Source: a virus. From it: a stretch of 33,915 nucleotides of DNA. The position numbers were made by a program, and so were the translations under genes. Under the pieces are notes generated by a model, which had not been told where the DNA came from, did no database searches, and saw only the letters and a list, made by a program, of their open reading frames with translations. How positions within the stretch are numbered: position 1 is the first letter of the stretch; each line of letters begins with the position of its first letter. Where the stretch lies: IMG/VR virus record IMGVR_UViG_3300029977_000006, positions 1 through 33,915 of that record. One strand, given 5' to 3'. This document shows, piece by piece, positions 21,413 through 29,289 of this stretch.

Positions 21413-23228
21413 AACCTTTACCTCCTTTTAATTGAGATAATAATATTTCTTGTTGCATTTTTAATAATCTCATTTTTTGGACATATTCTTCAGGCAATAA
21501 TAAATCTTCAGTATCTAAATCTAATAAAGATGCTATTTGTTTTAAAACATTACTAAAGTTTATATAATCTGCTACTGGCGTATTCATAATAAATTCTAAA
21601 AAATTAAGCAATTTTTCAATATTTTGTCTTTTATTTATTAAACCCGATATACCTTTGACTTCAAAATTAAATATATCAATAAGTTTTCTCTTTTCTTCAT
21701 CTGGTAAAGCAGCTAATATTTTCATCTTGTTCTTAATATCTTCTTGTATTTCAACAAATCTTATATCATCAAAACTTCTTTGATATTGCAATATTAAAAT
21801 AGCCATCATTTTGAGCAATGGCGATAAAACGTTATCTTCTATACAAGAAGCAATATCTTCAATAAATGCTGAACTTTGTTGTGATTTTATAGCAACTTCA
21901 GTAGCAGTAGGTCTTCCTCTTGTAGCAGGTTTACCTAATAAAAATTCTGTTGTTCCAGTAGCATTTTGAAATTCTCTATCCATTTCTTGATAAATTCTTA
22001 AAATTTGTGGTGATACTTGTCCTAAACTTATTTCTCTAATAAGCGGTAAATTAGCACCACCACCTCTTTTCTTAAATACTTTACCTGGATAAATACCAGT
22101 CGTTAGTTCTTCAGGTTTATATAAAAGATCCATATCTATTTCAAACGCTTTAGCAGTTGCATAACTATTTGTATCTATCATCATATTTAACAATTCTGTT
22201 AATACAAATGCTAAACCGATACTATCTTCAAAGAAATTTTTATGATAAACACTTAAAGGTCTCTTTATAATAGGTCCCCAAATAAAAGGTGCTTTTTTAT
22301 GCCAAAACGGATTTTCTATAGGTCCTCTGATAAGATATTTTTCATTAGCAATAGTCCAAGTGCAATTTCTAAATATAATATTACCATATTCATCAAACAA
22401 ATCACCCCAAAATTCCCATAATTCAACTTGTTTTCTAAAAGTAGGTTTTTTAGTAATAGCCATTCCTTTCCTTACTGCTTCTTTATATTCAAACTCTTGT
22501 TTTCTATAATCTTCCTCAATTTGTTCAACAACTTTCATATTATAATTTGATTTTTCAGCAATTTCTTTTAAATCTGATAAATCCATTGTTATTCTATGAA
22601 TAACATATTTATACCTACCAGTTGGATCTATAAAGAAATCAAAGGGGTCTACAACAGCAATTTTAAGTTCTTCAGTATACATTGACAAAAATTCTTTTTC
22701 TGCTTCAGCAAAACTACCACCTAAACTTTCTAAAACAATATCTTTTAAAGTTTTTTCTTTCTCTTCTTTTATATCAGCAACAATACTTTTTTGAGGTATA
22801 GTAGTCCCTTCCATAGTTTGTGAAGTCTTCCAATAAACTTTAAAAATCATTAAATTTGATAATAAACCACAAATTAATGCTTCATCAAAAATTTGATTAA
22901 ATTTGTTAATATTTAACCAATACAAAATATATCTTTTTAAAACAGGTTCATAACTTGAAAATTTTTCATTTAAAAATTTAACAGTAAACCAATCACCTTC
23001 TTGAGTTATAGCCTTTTTAACAAAACCTACTATAGCCCTTACAGCATTAGATATTTTAGGTAAATATTGTTTTGATTGCCATTCTGCTTTTTTAGAAAAA
23101 TCATACTGATTATTGTATAAATTATATACTTTTTGCCATATAACTTCAATAGGTTTTCTTGCTTCGTAAGCTTCTTGCCAAAGTTGTAATGAATTATTAA
23201 CTATTTGTTTTTCTTCTATATCTTTCAT
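21378..23228 (-). CDS. portal protein
   Basis: The 616-residue protein has the pattern of podoviral portals: the N-terminal helix pair and NNQYDFSKKAEWQSKQYLPK (about 53-72), the wing region with AVVDPFDFFIDPTGRYKYV, and GPIIKRPLSVYHKNFFEDSI. There follows the stem/crown helix TGTTEFLLGKPATRGRPTATE and a long C-terminal helical region. Twelve copies would form the DNA channel and packaging motor dock. The ATG overlaps the TerL stop by 4 bases and has GAGGTGG upstream. Confidence 0.85.
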   Translation of the reverse strand: MKDIEEKQIVNNSLQLWQEAYEARKPIEVIWQKVYNLYNNQYDFSKKAEWQSKQYLPKISNAVRAIVGFVKKAITQEGDWFTVKFLNEKFSSYEPVLKRYILYWLNINKFNQIFDEALICGLLSNLMIFKVYWKTSQTMEGTTIPQKSIVADIKEEKEKTLKDIVLESLGGSFAEAEKEFLSMYTEELKIAVVDPFDFFIDPTGRYKYVIHRITMDLSDLKEIAEKSNYNMKVVEQIEEDYRKQEFEYKEAVRKGMAITKKPTFRKQVELWEFWGDLFDEYGNIIFRNCTWTIANEKYLIRGPIENPFWHKKAPFIWGPIIKRPLSVYHKNFFEDSIGLAFVLTELLNMMIDTNSYATAKAFEIDMDLLYKPEELTTGIYPGKVFKKRGGGANLPLIREISLGQVSPQILRIYQEMDREFQNATGTTEFLLGKPATRGRPTATEVAIKSQQSSAFIEDIASCIEDNVLSPLLKMMAILILQYQRSFDDIRFVEIQEDIKNKMKILAALPDEEKRKLIDIFNFEVKGISGLINKRQNIEKLLNFLEFIMNTPVADYINFSNVLKQIASLLDLDTEDLLLPEEYVQKMRLLKMQQEILLSQLKGGKGYDKKRKTPSIS

Positions 23229-24526
23229 AGATTAAACCACCTCGGTTCAGGAATTTCTAAATCATAATATTGTGCATCATACAATGCTGTGCTGTAATAA
23301 ACGTTAAAGATATATCTTAAAGCATCAACTAAATGTTCATAAAAACCATCTTTATAAGGAACTTCTTTGTTCTCATCTTTTGTATAAGTATAAGCACCAG
23401 CAAATGCTTCTATTAACCTTGGACATTCACTTTTTTTTATTATAAAAGCAGGTTTACCATTAATCAATGTATTTAATTTTTTTTGTATTAATTGTATCCC
23501 TATTTCAACTTTAACCCATTTATAACGTGGATTTAAACCTTTAGCTCTTAAAATATCACAAGAAGTAATTCTTGATTTATCCGATACATGAGCACCAGCA
23601 GGATCTACGCAATCTATAAATTCAGCACCATAAAATTCTTCATTAGACATTTTTATAATTTTATCAGCAAAAGTATCAAGATATTCATCTTTACCAAGAT
23701 ATTCTTTTAAAATAATAAACCTATCATCTTCATCTATTTGACACCATACAACAGCAGGTCTATGAAATCCAAAATCCCAACCACGTATTACAGGTTTACC
23801 TGGCATATAATTTACATCATCAGATACATGTAAGTTTTCATTAAAATCTTTAAATACTGGTGTTCCTTCTTCTAAAAATCCAAATTCACCCATTAAATAT
23901 CTTCTTCTCCAACTTTCTGGATATTTCTGCAATTCTTCAAGATATTCTTTTGGCAAATATATATTATCTAATGATGATGCTTTAACTAAAAAATAGTTTG
24001 GATCATTATTAAGAACAAACAATTTATAAATCCAATGATCAACAGTTGTAGGGTTAGAAGTTATCAGACCATAATGTTCAGGAACATTACTTAATCTTAG
24101 ACGACCTTGTAAATCTCTAAATAACAATAAATCAATATCAGATGCTTCATCTACATAAAAAGCACCTAAATTAAATGAACCTAACAATGCTCTTTTTTCT
24201 CTTTCTGACTTATATTCAAGTCCTCTAAACAATATTTCAGAACCATTAATAAATATTAGCCTTCTTTCTGATTTTTTATATTCTTTAATCAATTCATTAG
24301 GACATTCTTCAAAGAACATTCTTTGAGTAGTATCTCTCAAGTCAGTAGAATATTTTCGTGCTACTAATATACAATTTCTAGGGAACCTCATTGCTAAATC
24401 AATACATTCCCAAATACCAGCTTTTGTCTTACCTGACCCCCAACCACCTATAAACGCTTTATATTTTGCTTTTGATTTATGAAACTCTAATTGTTTAGGT
24501 AAAGGCTGATAACCATATATTTTCAT
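23225..24526 (-). CDS. terminase large subunit
   Basis: The 433-residue protein carries the packaging ATPase and nuclease domains. Walker A is GGWGSGKT at 27-34, Walker B with the catalytic Glu is FYVDEAS at 123-129, and the coupling motif is SNPT at 157-160. The RNase H-like nuclease shows GWDFGF (Asp251), DCVDPAG (Asp308) and a C-terminal HLVDALRY. It cuts concatemers and pumps DNA through the portal encoded next. No small subunit is adjacent; the HTH protein at 31025-31516 is a candidate. Confidence 0.93.
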   Translation of the reverse strand: MKIYGYQPLPKQLEFHKSKAKYKAFIGGWGSGKTKAGIWECIDLAMRFPRNCILVARKYSTDLRDTTQRMFFEECPNELIKEYKKSERRLIFINGSEILFRGLEYKSEREKRALLGSFNLGAFYVDEASDIDLLLFRDLQGRLRLSNVPEHYGLITSNPTTVDHWIYKLFVLNNDPNYFLVKASSLDNIYLPKEYLEELQKYPESWRRRYLMGEFGFLEEGTPVFKDFNENLHVSDDVNYMPGKPVIRGWDFGFHRPAVVWCQIDEDDRFIILKEYLGKDEYLDTFADKIIKMSNEEFYGAEFIDCVDPAGAHVSDKSRITSCDILRAKGLNPRYKWVKVEIGIQLIQKKLNTLINGKPAFIIKKSECPRLIEAFAGAYTYTKDENKEVPYKDGFYEHLVDALRYIFNVYYSTALYDAQYYDLEIPEPRWFNL

Positions 24527-25185
24527 TCTTCTTTCAACCCCATAGCATATTCTGTTATTTCTTGTTCAGGTGTTTTTTCTCTACCAGTCCCTCTTTTAGG
24601 CACTTCTTCACCATATAATTTCCTATGCGTTTCTCGTCTCTCTTCTTCTGTTTTAGGTCTTGAAGTCATTATTTCTTTTTCTGCCTTTTCCTCATCAGAA
24701 TTAGATGAAGGATCAACAACTTTATCCTCACCAATGATTCCAGCAACTGCTTCTCTGTTTTCTGGCATATCATCAACAAATTTTACTATTTCATATTGTT
24801 TTTGTAATTCAGCGACCTTCTGTGCTTTATTTTCAGCAGTAGATTTAATATCTCTTAAATCTTCATTAACAAAAACTATTTCATCATAAGGAATATCAAA
24901 CTTTTTTAATTGTTGCTTTGTATAATCTTTTGCTTCACCAACCCTTCCAGTCATTATAAAAACACCATTTTCATCAGCATCTTGTTTTAATTGATTTATA
25001 ACATCTTCTTTAGGTTTATCAGTATCAATATATTTTTTAGAATTAAAGATTTTCATAATTTCATCATATTGTTCATCTGTTGCTTCCTCTAAAGATTGAA
25101 CACCAACTTCTTCAAGCGATTTAGACAATCTTTCAGAAACATCTATCAACGTTCCATCTAGGTCATATATAACTATTTTTTCCAT
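24523..25185 (-). CDS. HAD-superfamily phosphatase
   Basis: The 220-residue protein has the HAD motifs DLDGTL (about 8-13), the Thr of FIMTGR and FVDDMPEN, like the phosphatase domain of T4 polynucleotide kinase and related 3'- or 5'-phosphatases. The last 60 residues are a charged tail. I start at the ATG at 25185 because AGGAGGTG lies 7 bases upstream; a GTG at 25194 is inside that site. It overlaps TerL by 4 bases. It could act on nucleotides or DNA/RNA ends; the substrate is not evident. Confidence 0.8.
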   Translation of the reverse strand: MEKIVIYDLDGTLIDVSERLSKSLEEVGVQSLEEATDEQYDEIMKIFNSKKYIDTDKPKEDVINQLKQDADENGVFIMTGRVGEAKDYTKQQLKKFDIPYDEIVFVNEDLRDIKSTAENKAQKVAELQKQYEIVKFVDDMPENREAVAGIIGEDKVVDPSSNSDEEKAEKEIMTSRPKTEEERRETHRKLYGEEVPKRGTGREKTPEQEITEYAMGLKEE

Positions 25186-25209
25186 ATAACTCACCTCCTA
25201 ACATAAATT

Positions 25210-26037
25210 TTATAAAATTTTGTCATTTATTCTCAAGGTTACAAAATTTGTATCGTTTAGTTCACATTTGCCATTTTTCAACACTGAATAAGCATAACCT
25301 AAATATTGTGTTTCTGTCCTATACCCTGAAAATTTGCTATCAACAGTATAATCAAGTGTCTTACACATTGAACCACATTCAATACCTAATTTTCCTTTCC
25401 TAAACATCTTTATCTGTCTATGAGTATGTCCTATAATAACACAATTGAAATCAAGTATTCTACTCTCAAAATACTCTATTGTCCAATCTACTGCTCTACC
25501 ACGAACAATAGAATTCACTTCAGGATGTGCAATAATAACATCACCTATTTGACAAAACCAATTGTTAACTAAAATCAGATTTTTGTATCTAAAGAAATTT
25601 GTTAATGATAATCCTAAATCAACTAAATCAGTTGCAACATCATTCGGTAAAGTTCTATACAAAAACTTCTCTAATCTCAACTCGTGATTTGCTTTTAAAT
25701 ATATTATTGGTATTTTAAAACTACATAAAATTTCTAAATATTTGTTTGCTAAATCAATTTCTTTTTTTGCTGATACAATACCATCTATATGAATAAACCT
25801 GCTAAATTTGTCAAAATTAACAAAATCACCTGCTATAATCAACAATTTTGCATTTTTTAATCCTGTTTCAAGGAACTTTTTGAAAACATTTAAATCAATA
25901 AATGGAATATGTAAGTCAGAGATAACTACAAGTTTACCTGTAAAATTTTTATATTTTTCTTTTATCTGTTTTAATTCAACTTTTTTCTGTTCCCACAAAG
26001 TTAACAATTCTGTTAACCTTTCAAGTTTATTACTCAT
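25210..26037 (-). CDS. calcineurin-like metallophosphoesterase
   Basis: The 275-residue protein has the full set of metal-binding motifs: DLH at 41-43, GDFVN at about 70-74, NHE at 117-119, AHPE and GHTH. Such enzymes hydrolyse phosphomono- or phosphodiesters, including cyclic nucleotides, 2'-3' cyclic ends or nucleic acid. The N-terminal 30 residues form a coiled coil. It lies directly upstream of the HAD phosphatase gene, so the two may act on one substrate, such as nucleic acid ends or signalling nucleotides. Confidence 0.8.
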   Translation of the reverse strand: MSNKLERLTELLTLWEQKKVELKQIKEKYKNFTGKLVVISDLHIPFIDLNVFKKFLETGLKNAKLLIIAGDFVNFDKFSRFIHIDGIVSAKKEIDLANKYLEILCSFKIPIIYLKANHELRLEKFLYRTLPNDVATDLVDLGLSLTNFFRYKNLILVNNWFCQIGDVIIAHPEVNSIVRGRAVDWTIEYFESRILDFNCVIIGHTHRQIKMFRKGKLGIECGSMCKTLDYTVDSKFSGYRTETQYLGYAYSVLKNGKCELNDTNFVTLRINDKIL

Positions 26038-26293
26038 ATAAATATTTTCTCACTTTTTTTATTGTTTCTTCATTACCATACAACACAAAATTTGGTTTGT
26101 TTATAATCAACCTGTTTTTATGAAAATACCGCCTTAAGATTTCTTGCAAATTAAACTGTGTTAACCTTTCTACTTTTTCTGATACTATTTTGTGTAAATC
26201 ACCTAATCTAAACAATCTTTTTTCTTTTTCAAATAACTCGTCTAATAACAAAATTACTTGTTTGCTTTTAGGTAATTTATTGAATATATCCAT
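26030..26293 (-). CDS. hypothetical protein, possibly winged-helix
   Basis: The 87-residue protein is basic. The stretch RLGDLHKIVSEKVERL, followed by LQEILRRYFHKNRLI and a beta pair (NKPNFVLYG), resembles a winged-helix fold, though no family is clear. It overlaps its two neighbours (8 and 40 bases), as expected for a packed operon. Confidence 0.55.
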   Translation of the reverse strand: MDIFNKLPKSKQVILLLDELFEKEKRLFRLGDLHKIVSEKVERLTQFNLQEILRRYFHKNRLIINKPNFVLYGNEETIKKVRKYLYE

Positions 26294-26550
26294 ATTCCTA
26301 TTATCAACCCCTTAGGTATATCAATATATTCTCCATAACCATCATCATCTATGTTTAACGCTATTCTAATAAACTTTTTTGTTTCTTTCACCAAAAATCC
26401 TGCTGTATATTGTTTTATTAATTCAAAATCAGTTTCAAAAACATTTTTATCACTGTGCCAAGTTGGGTCTTGCCATTCTACCATCACTAAGTTTTTTATT
26501 TTTTCTGTAATATATACAGAACCGAACTTTTTCTGTTGATCTTGTTTCAT
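26254..26550 (-). CDS. hypothetical beta-rich phage protein
   Basis: The 98-residue protein shows the order VMVEWQDPTWHSDKN, GFLVKETKKFIRIAL, then EYIDIPKGLIIGI. I recall this pattern from small phage proteins of unknown function. It overlaps the upstream Cys-rich gene by 101 bases in another frame. The weak ribosome binding site leaves the start uncertain (ATG at 26550 or 26484, the later one removing most of the overlap). Confidence 0.55.
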   Translation of the reverse strand: MKQDQQKKFGSVYITEKIKNLVMVEWQDPTWHSDKNVFETDFELIKQYTAGFLVKETKKFIRIALNIDDDGYGEYIDIPKGLIIGIWIYSINYLKANK

Positions 26551-26638
26551 ATTTTCTTACTTCACAATTTTTGTAATGTATACAAGTATCACAAAGATTT
26601 TTATCAAACTTCTTAAATTTGTATTCCCAATTTTTCAT
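26450..26638 (-). CDS. small Cys4 zinc-binding protein
   Basis: The 62-residue protein has C16-x2-C19-x5-C25-x15-C41-x2-Y, the same pattern as the protein at 6667-6828. The N-terminus (MKNWEYKFKKFDKN) is basic. It overlaps the endolysin 3' end by 26 bases. The last 14 residues overlap the next gene in another frame and look unconserved. Confidence 0.6.
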   Translation of the reverse strand: MKNWEYKFKKFDKNLCDTCIHYKNCEVRKYETRSTEKVRFCIYYRKNKKLSDGRMARPNLAQ

Positions 26639-27143
26639 TTGCTATCTTTCTTACAACATTTGCTACTTCTACTAACTTTTTTGGATAATCTTTATCTGTT
26701 GTGTATCCCCATTTTATTACTTTGCCGTTTTCATCAAATTTTGTCAAAATTGCTTCTGCATATTCTTTTACCAGACCCTGTTTAGCATATTCATACGCTT
26801 GTTTATACAAACTTGATTGACTAATCAATAAAGCCCAATCCATAAAACTTGCTTCCCAACTATCATACATACGAAAACCATCTTTTATATAGACTTTTTC
26901 GTTGTTAATATATTCAAAAGTTCTGCCAACCCATACTTTGCCACCTTTCTTAACCCAACTTTCTGTCGCTTTTATCCCAAACAAGTTATTCGCTTGTATC
27001 GCTAAATCTGAATTACCCCAATTGCTCTCGTGTGCTGATTGTGAAATAGAAATAATAGGTTGAATACCAAAATTGTCTAATACCATCTTTGCATAAGGAT
27101 ATACTTTTTTAACAAAATCTTCTCTTGATATGTTTATCTTCAT
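26613..27143 (-). CDS. endolysin, GH73-type N-acetylglucosaminidase
   Basis: The 176-residue protein matches the FlgJ/LytG-like glucosaminidase family: QSAHESNWGNSDLA, with the catalytic Glu in HESNWG, followed by NNLFGIKA and later RMYDSWEASFMDWALLI. It would cleave peptidoglycan to release progeny. I take the ATG at 27143, coupled to the preceding stop (ATGA); an in-frame TTG at 27155 is less likely. There is no signal peptide, so it should rely on the holin-like proteins encoded at 28383-29024. Confidence 0.88.
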   Translation of the reverse strand: MKINISREDFVKKVYPYAKMVLDNFGIQPIISISQSAHESNWGNSDLAIQANNLFGIKATESWVKKGGKVWVGRTFEYINNEKVYIKDGFRMYDSWEASFMDWALLISQSSLYKQAYEYAKQGLVKEYAEAILTKFDENGKVIKWGYTTDKDYPKKLVEVANVVRKIANEKLGIQI

Positions 27144-27505
27144 TTGTTTGTCCAATCTATGATATCTTCTAAAACCATAAATTGGTCTCTAACAACAGTA
27201 TATTTCAACCCTTGACTTAAATTCGTTATTTCTATTTCAAAATTATAAATTGTATTTGGTATTAAATTCTGTGTTTCACTACTTTCTATCCTAACTTGAA
27301 TTTCACCATTTATAGCATTCACAATCTTTATTTGATTTTCAGAACCACCTTGAACATTAGAACTTGCCTTTTTAATCCTTATTTGTTTTTGTGTATCAGA
27401 CAATTCTGCTCTTATCTGCCAATTAGTCAAATTAAAAGGTGTGCCATCATCTTGTAATATTTGATAATTTAATAGAACACTATCACCTCTATAAAATTCT
27501 TTCAT
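27140..27505 (-). CDS. baseplate/appendage domain protein (BppU-N-like)
   Basis: The 121-residue protein reads like the N-terminal domain of BppU-type appendage proteins: FYRGDSVLLNYQILQDDGTP, followed by FNLTNWQIRAELSD, a central loop, NAINGEIQVRIESSET and YNFEIEI strands. It is probably an Ig-like beta sandwich of the tail or host-binding apparatus. It is preceded by AAGAGGTGG. Confidence 0.6.
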   Translation of the reverse strand: MKEFYRGDSVLLNYQILQDDGTPFNLTNWQIRAELSDTQKQIRIKKASSNVQGGSENQIKIVNAINGEIQVRIESSETQNLIPNTIYNFEIEITNLSQGLKYTVVRDQFMVLEDIIDWTNK

Positions 27506-27508
27506 ACT

Positions 27509-27736
27509 TTATCCACCTCTTAATATCGCAATAACTGATTTATATCCATCAGGCTCTATTGCTATAGCAACATAATCAAAACCTCGCGGTAAATTACCTA
27601 AATCATAATAATATATACCTTCAGAACCTATCTCTGTCATATAACCAGATAATTGTATCTCTCCATTTAATTTTAACACATTTATTTGAATTCGTAATCC
27701 ACTTTGAAAATTTTTCGCTGAATATATCACTATCAT
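27509..27736 (-). CDS. small Ig-like appendage protein, paralogue of the next upstream gene
   Basis: The 75-residue protein shares the pattern VIY-A-NFQ-GL, then a G-rich turn and MTE-G-GIY, with residues 11-60 of the 27745-28155 product, so the two are duplicates of one beta domain. No ribosome binding site is evident; translation is probably coupled to the gene upstream. Confidence 0.6.
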   Translation of the reverse strand: MIVIYSAKNFQSGLRIQINVLKLNGEIQLSGYMTEIGSEGIYYYDLGNLPRGFDYVAIAIEPDGYKSVIAILRGG

Positions 27737-27744
27737 AGTTCATA

Positions 27745-28155
27745 TTATGCAAAATAACCACCTCGTGGTGGTATATGTGTTTTGATATAATCTACATCTG
27801 ATTTTATTTGTGAAGTATCAGACAAAATTGATTGTGTATCATTATAAATATTATCTGCTTTTGTAGATAAAGTATCAAGTTCTGAACTAACATCATCAAT
27901 TGAACTTGAAACAACTTCATAACTTCTTATTACTTTATCACCATTTGTCTCTGAAGTAATTTTTTCTTGCCATATACCAAGAGTATCTGGAGTATAAGTA
28001 GCAACATATATACCATCACCTTGTTCTGTCATTATTATCGGGTCAAGATTTGTGCCGTCAGGTTTTCTGACTACTAATGTTAAATCAGTTAACCCTGTTT
28101 GAAAATTTAACGCTACATATATAACCTTTCTTTGTGTGTTTATTTTATGTTGCAT
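27745..28155 (-). CDS. appendage protein: Ig-like domain plus coiled coil
   Basis: The 136-residue protein has a beta domain (VIYVALNFQTGLTDLTLVVR, then GDGIYVATYTP) at 10-85 and a coiled coil at 88-125 (ISSELDTLS-like heptads with repeated Asp/Ser/Thr), ending PPRGGYFA. This is the usual build of small tail or fibre-joining proteins in phages. AAGGAGTTAAAAAATT precedes the ATG. Confidence 0.6.
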   Translation of the reverse strand: MQHKINTQRKVIYVALNFQTGLTDLTLVVRKPDGTNLDPIIMTEQGDGIYVATYTPDTLGIWQEKITSETNGDKVIRSYEVVSSSIDDVSSELDTLSTKADNIYNDTQSILSDTSQIKSDVDYIKTHIPPRGGYFA

Positions 28156-28169
28156 AATTTTTTAACTCC

Positions 28170-28361
28170 TTATGCAAAAAAATTTCCATATATTGACGGA
28201 TTTGAATTAAAACTTTCACCAAAATTGTTTCCTGTAGCAACCCTTATAATAACTGGTGTCTTTGCTTCTTTCTTAAATTTTTGTATCTTTACTTTATTAT
28301 CAAATTTAACAATTTTACCCGTTGAATTGAAAACTATAAGCCGTTTAAATACCGTTTTCAT
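28170..28361 (-). CDS. hypothetical small appendage-region protein
   Basis: The 63-residue protein has a basic N-terminus, beta-like middle and Gly/Asn-rich end (GNNFGESFNSNPSIYGNFFA). The end resembles that of the next protein (GGYFA). No family is recognised. An AATGAGGCAAT sequence precedes the ATG. Confidence 0.5.
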   Translation of the reverse strand: MKTVFKRLIVFNSTGKIVKFDNKVKIQKFKKEAKTPVIIRVATGNNFGESFNSNPSIYGNFFA

Positions 28362-28382
28362 ATTGCCTCATTTTTACCTAAT

Positions 28383-28655
28383 TTACCCAATTTTTTTATC
28401 TGCTACCACTCTACCATATATACCTAACGCACCAAGTATCGTATATACCCAATCAGGTATTTCAGGAAGATAAACACCAAAATATTGTGCTAAAAGTGGT
28501 CTTACGGTGTTATACACAGCAATCAAAATCGCAATAATACCACTCCATATTGTCTTACTTTCATACCATTTCTTTGTTTCCATAAACTTTTTTACCTCCT
28601 TCGTTAATTTTGGTAAAATTATCTTTTCAAAAATAAATTTTTGTAGTTTGTTCAT
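28383..28655 (-). CDS. holin-like membrane protein
   Basis: The 90-residue protein has one or two membrane helices (IWSGIIAILIAVYNTVRPLL and WVYTILGALGIYG) and resembles phage holin-type proteins starting KKWYESKTIWSG. The first ATG overlaps the stop of the previous gene (ATGA). A second, in-frame ATG at 28583 has AGGAGGT upstream and would give a 66-residue form lacking an amphipathic N-terminal helix. It lies in the lysis region, upstream of the endolysin. Confidence 0.65.
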   Translation of the reverse strand: MNKLQKFIFEKIILPKLTKEVKKFMETKKWYESKTIWSGIIAILIAVYNTVRPLLAQYFGVYLPEIPDWVYTILGALGIYGRVVADKKIG

Positions 28656-28825
28656 CTTAATATTTTCCCCAATAACAAATCATAAATTTTAATTAAAAAC
28701 CCTATACAAATAAGTTGTAAAATAATAATTATCAAATGAAAAATAAAATCCCATTTTGCTGAATGTGATAAATCCCAAATTAAATCTAAAATAAAATTAT
28801 ATATTTTCTTAATCAGAGTAGCCAT
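28652..28825 (-). CDS. small membrane protein
   Basis: The 57-residue protein (start MATLIKKIYNFIL) has two hydrophobic helices (about 5-18 and 28-48). The ATG at 28825 has GAAGGT upstream; a longer TTG start would overlap that site. It is flanked by a coiled-coil membrane protein and the holin-like gene, so a lysis role is likely but unproven. Confidence 0.55.
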   Translation of the reverse strand: MATLIKKIYNFILDLIWDLSHSAKWDFIFHLIIIILQLICIGFLIKIYDLLLGKILR

Positions 28826-29024
28826 TAAGTTTACCTTCAATTTTTGAAATCCTACTTTCGTGTTCTAAAATCTTTTTGTTTATATCATCAACAACTTTTT
28901 TAATACTTTGTATCTCATCAGCAATATGTTTTATATCGTTCATTTTTATTGCAACTAAAATAATTAATTGTATTACCATTAAAGTTATTGGGAATAGCTT
29001 TGATATAATATCTATCATATTCAT
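28809..29024 (-). CDS. XhlA-like membrane/coiled-coil lysis protein
   Basis: The 71-residue protein has one membrane helix (about 8-28) followed by a coiled coil (IADEIQSIKKVVDDINKKIL, then EHESRISKIEGKL). In sequence style it matches hemolysin XhlA-type phage proteins with the helix order reversed. It probably acts with the holin-like genes. Confidence 0.55.
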   Translation of the reverse strand: MNMIDIISKLFPITLMVIQLIILVAIKMNDIKHIADEIQSIKKVVDDINKKILEHESRISKIEGKLNGYSD

Positions 29025-29026
29025 AA

Positions 29027-29272
29027 TTATTTAACTTCTACAAAAATTGAAGCATTTATTGTTGACGAACTTCCTGTTAAAGAATATGTTTCATCAATAA
29101 TTTTTGTTCCACCACTAACGCTTGTCGGGTCAACTACAACTACTATCCTATGTGAAGCACCATTAAGTTCAACACGATTATTGTAGTTTATTGTCTTCAC
29201 AAACAATTGCGAAAAAATTACTCCTACTATTATAACACATACTATTATTGCTCCTAATAAAATCTTTTTCAT
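29027..29272 (-). CDS. membrane-anchored beta protein
   Basis: The 81-residue protein has an N-terminal membrane anchor or signal (residues 4-25) and a beta-rich outer part (RVELNGASHRIVVVVDPTSV). No family is recognised. Its position between the fibre and lysis genes would suit a spanin-like or envelope-facing role. AAGGAGGTATAAAA precedes the ATG. Confidence 0.55.
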   Translation of the reverse strand: MKKILLGAIIVCVIIVGVIFSQLFVKTINYNNRVELNGASHRIVVVVDPTSVSGGTKIIDETYSLTGSSSTINASIFVEVK

Positions 29273-29289
29273 TTTTATACCTCCTTAAA

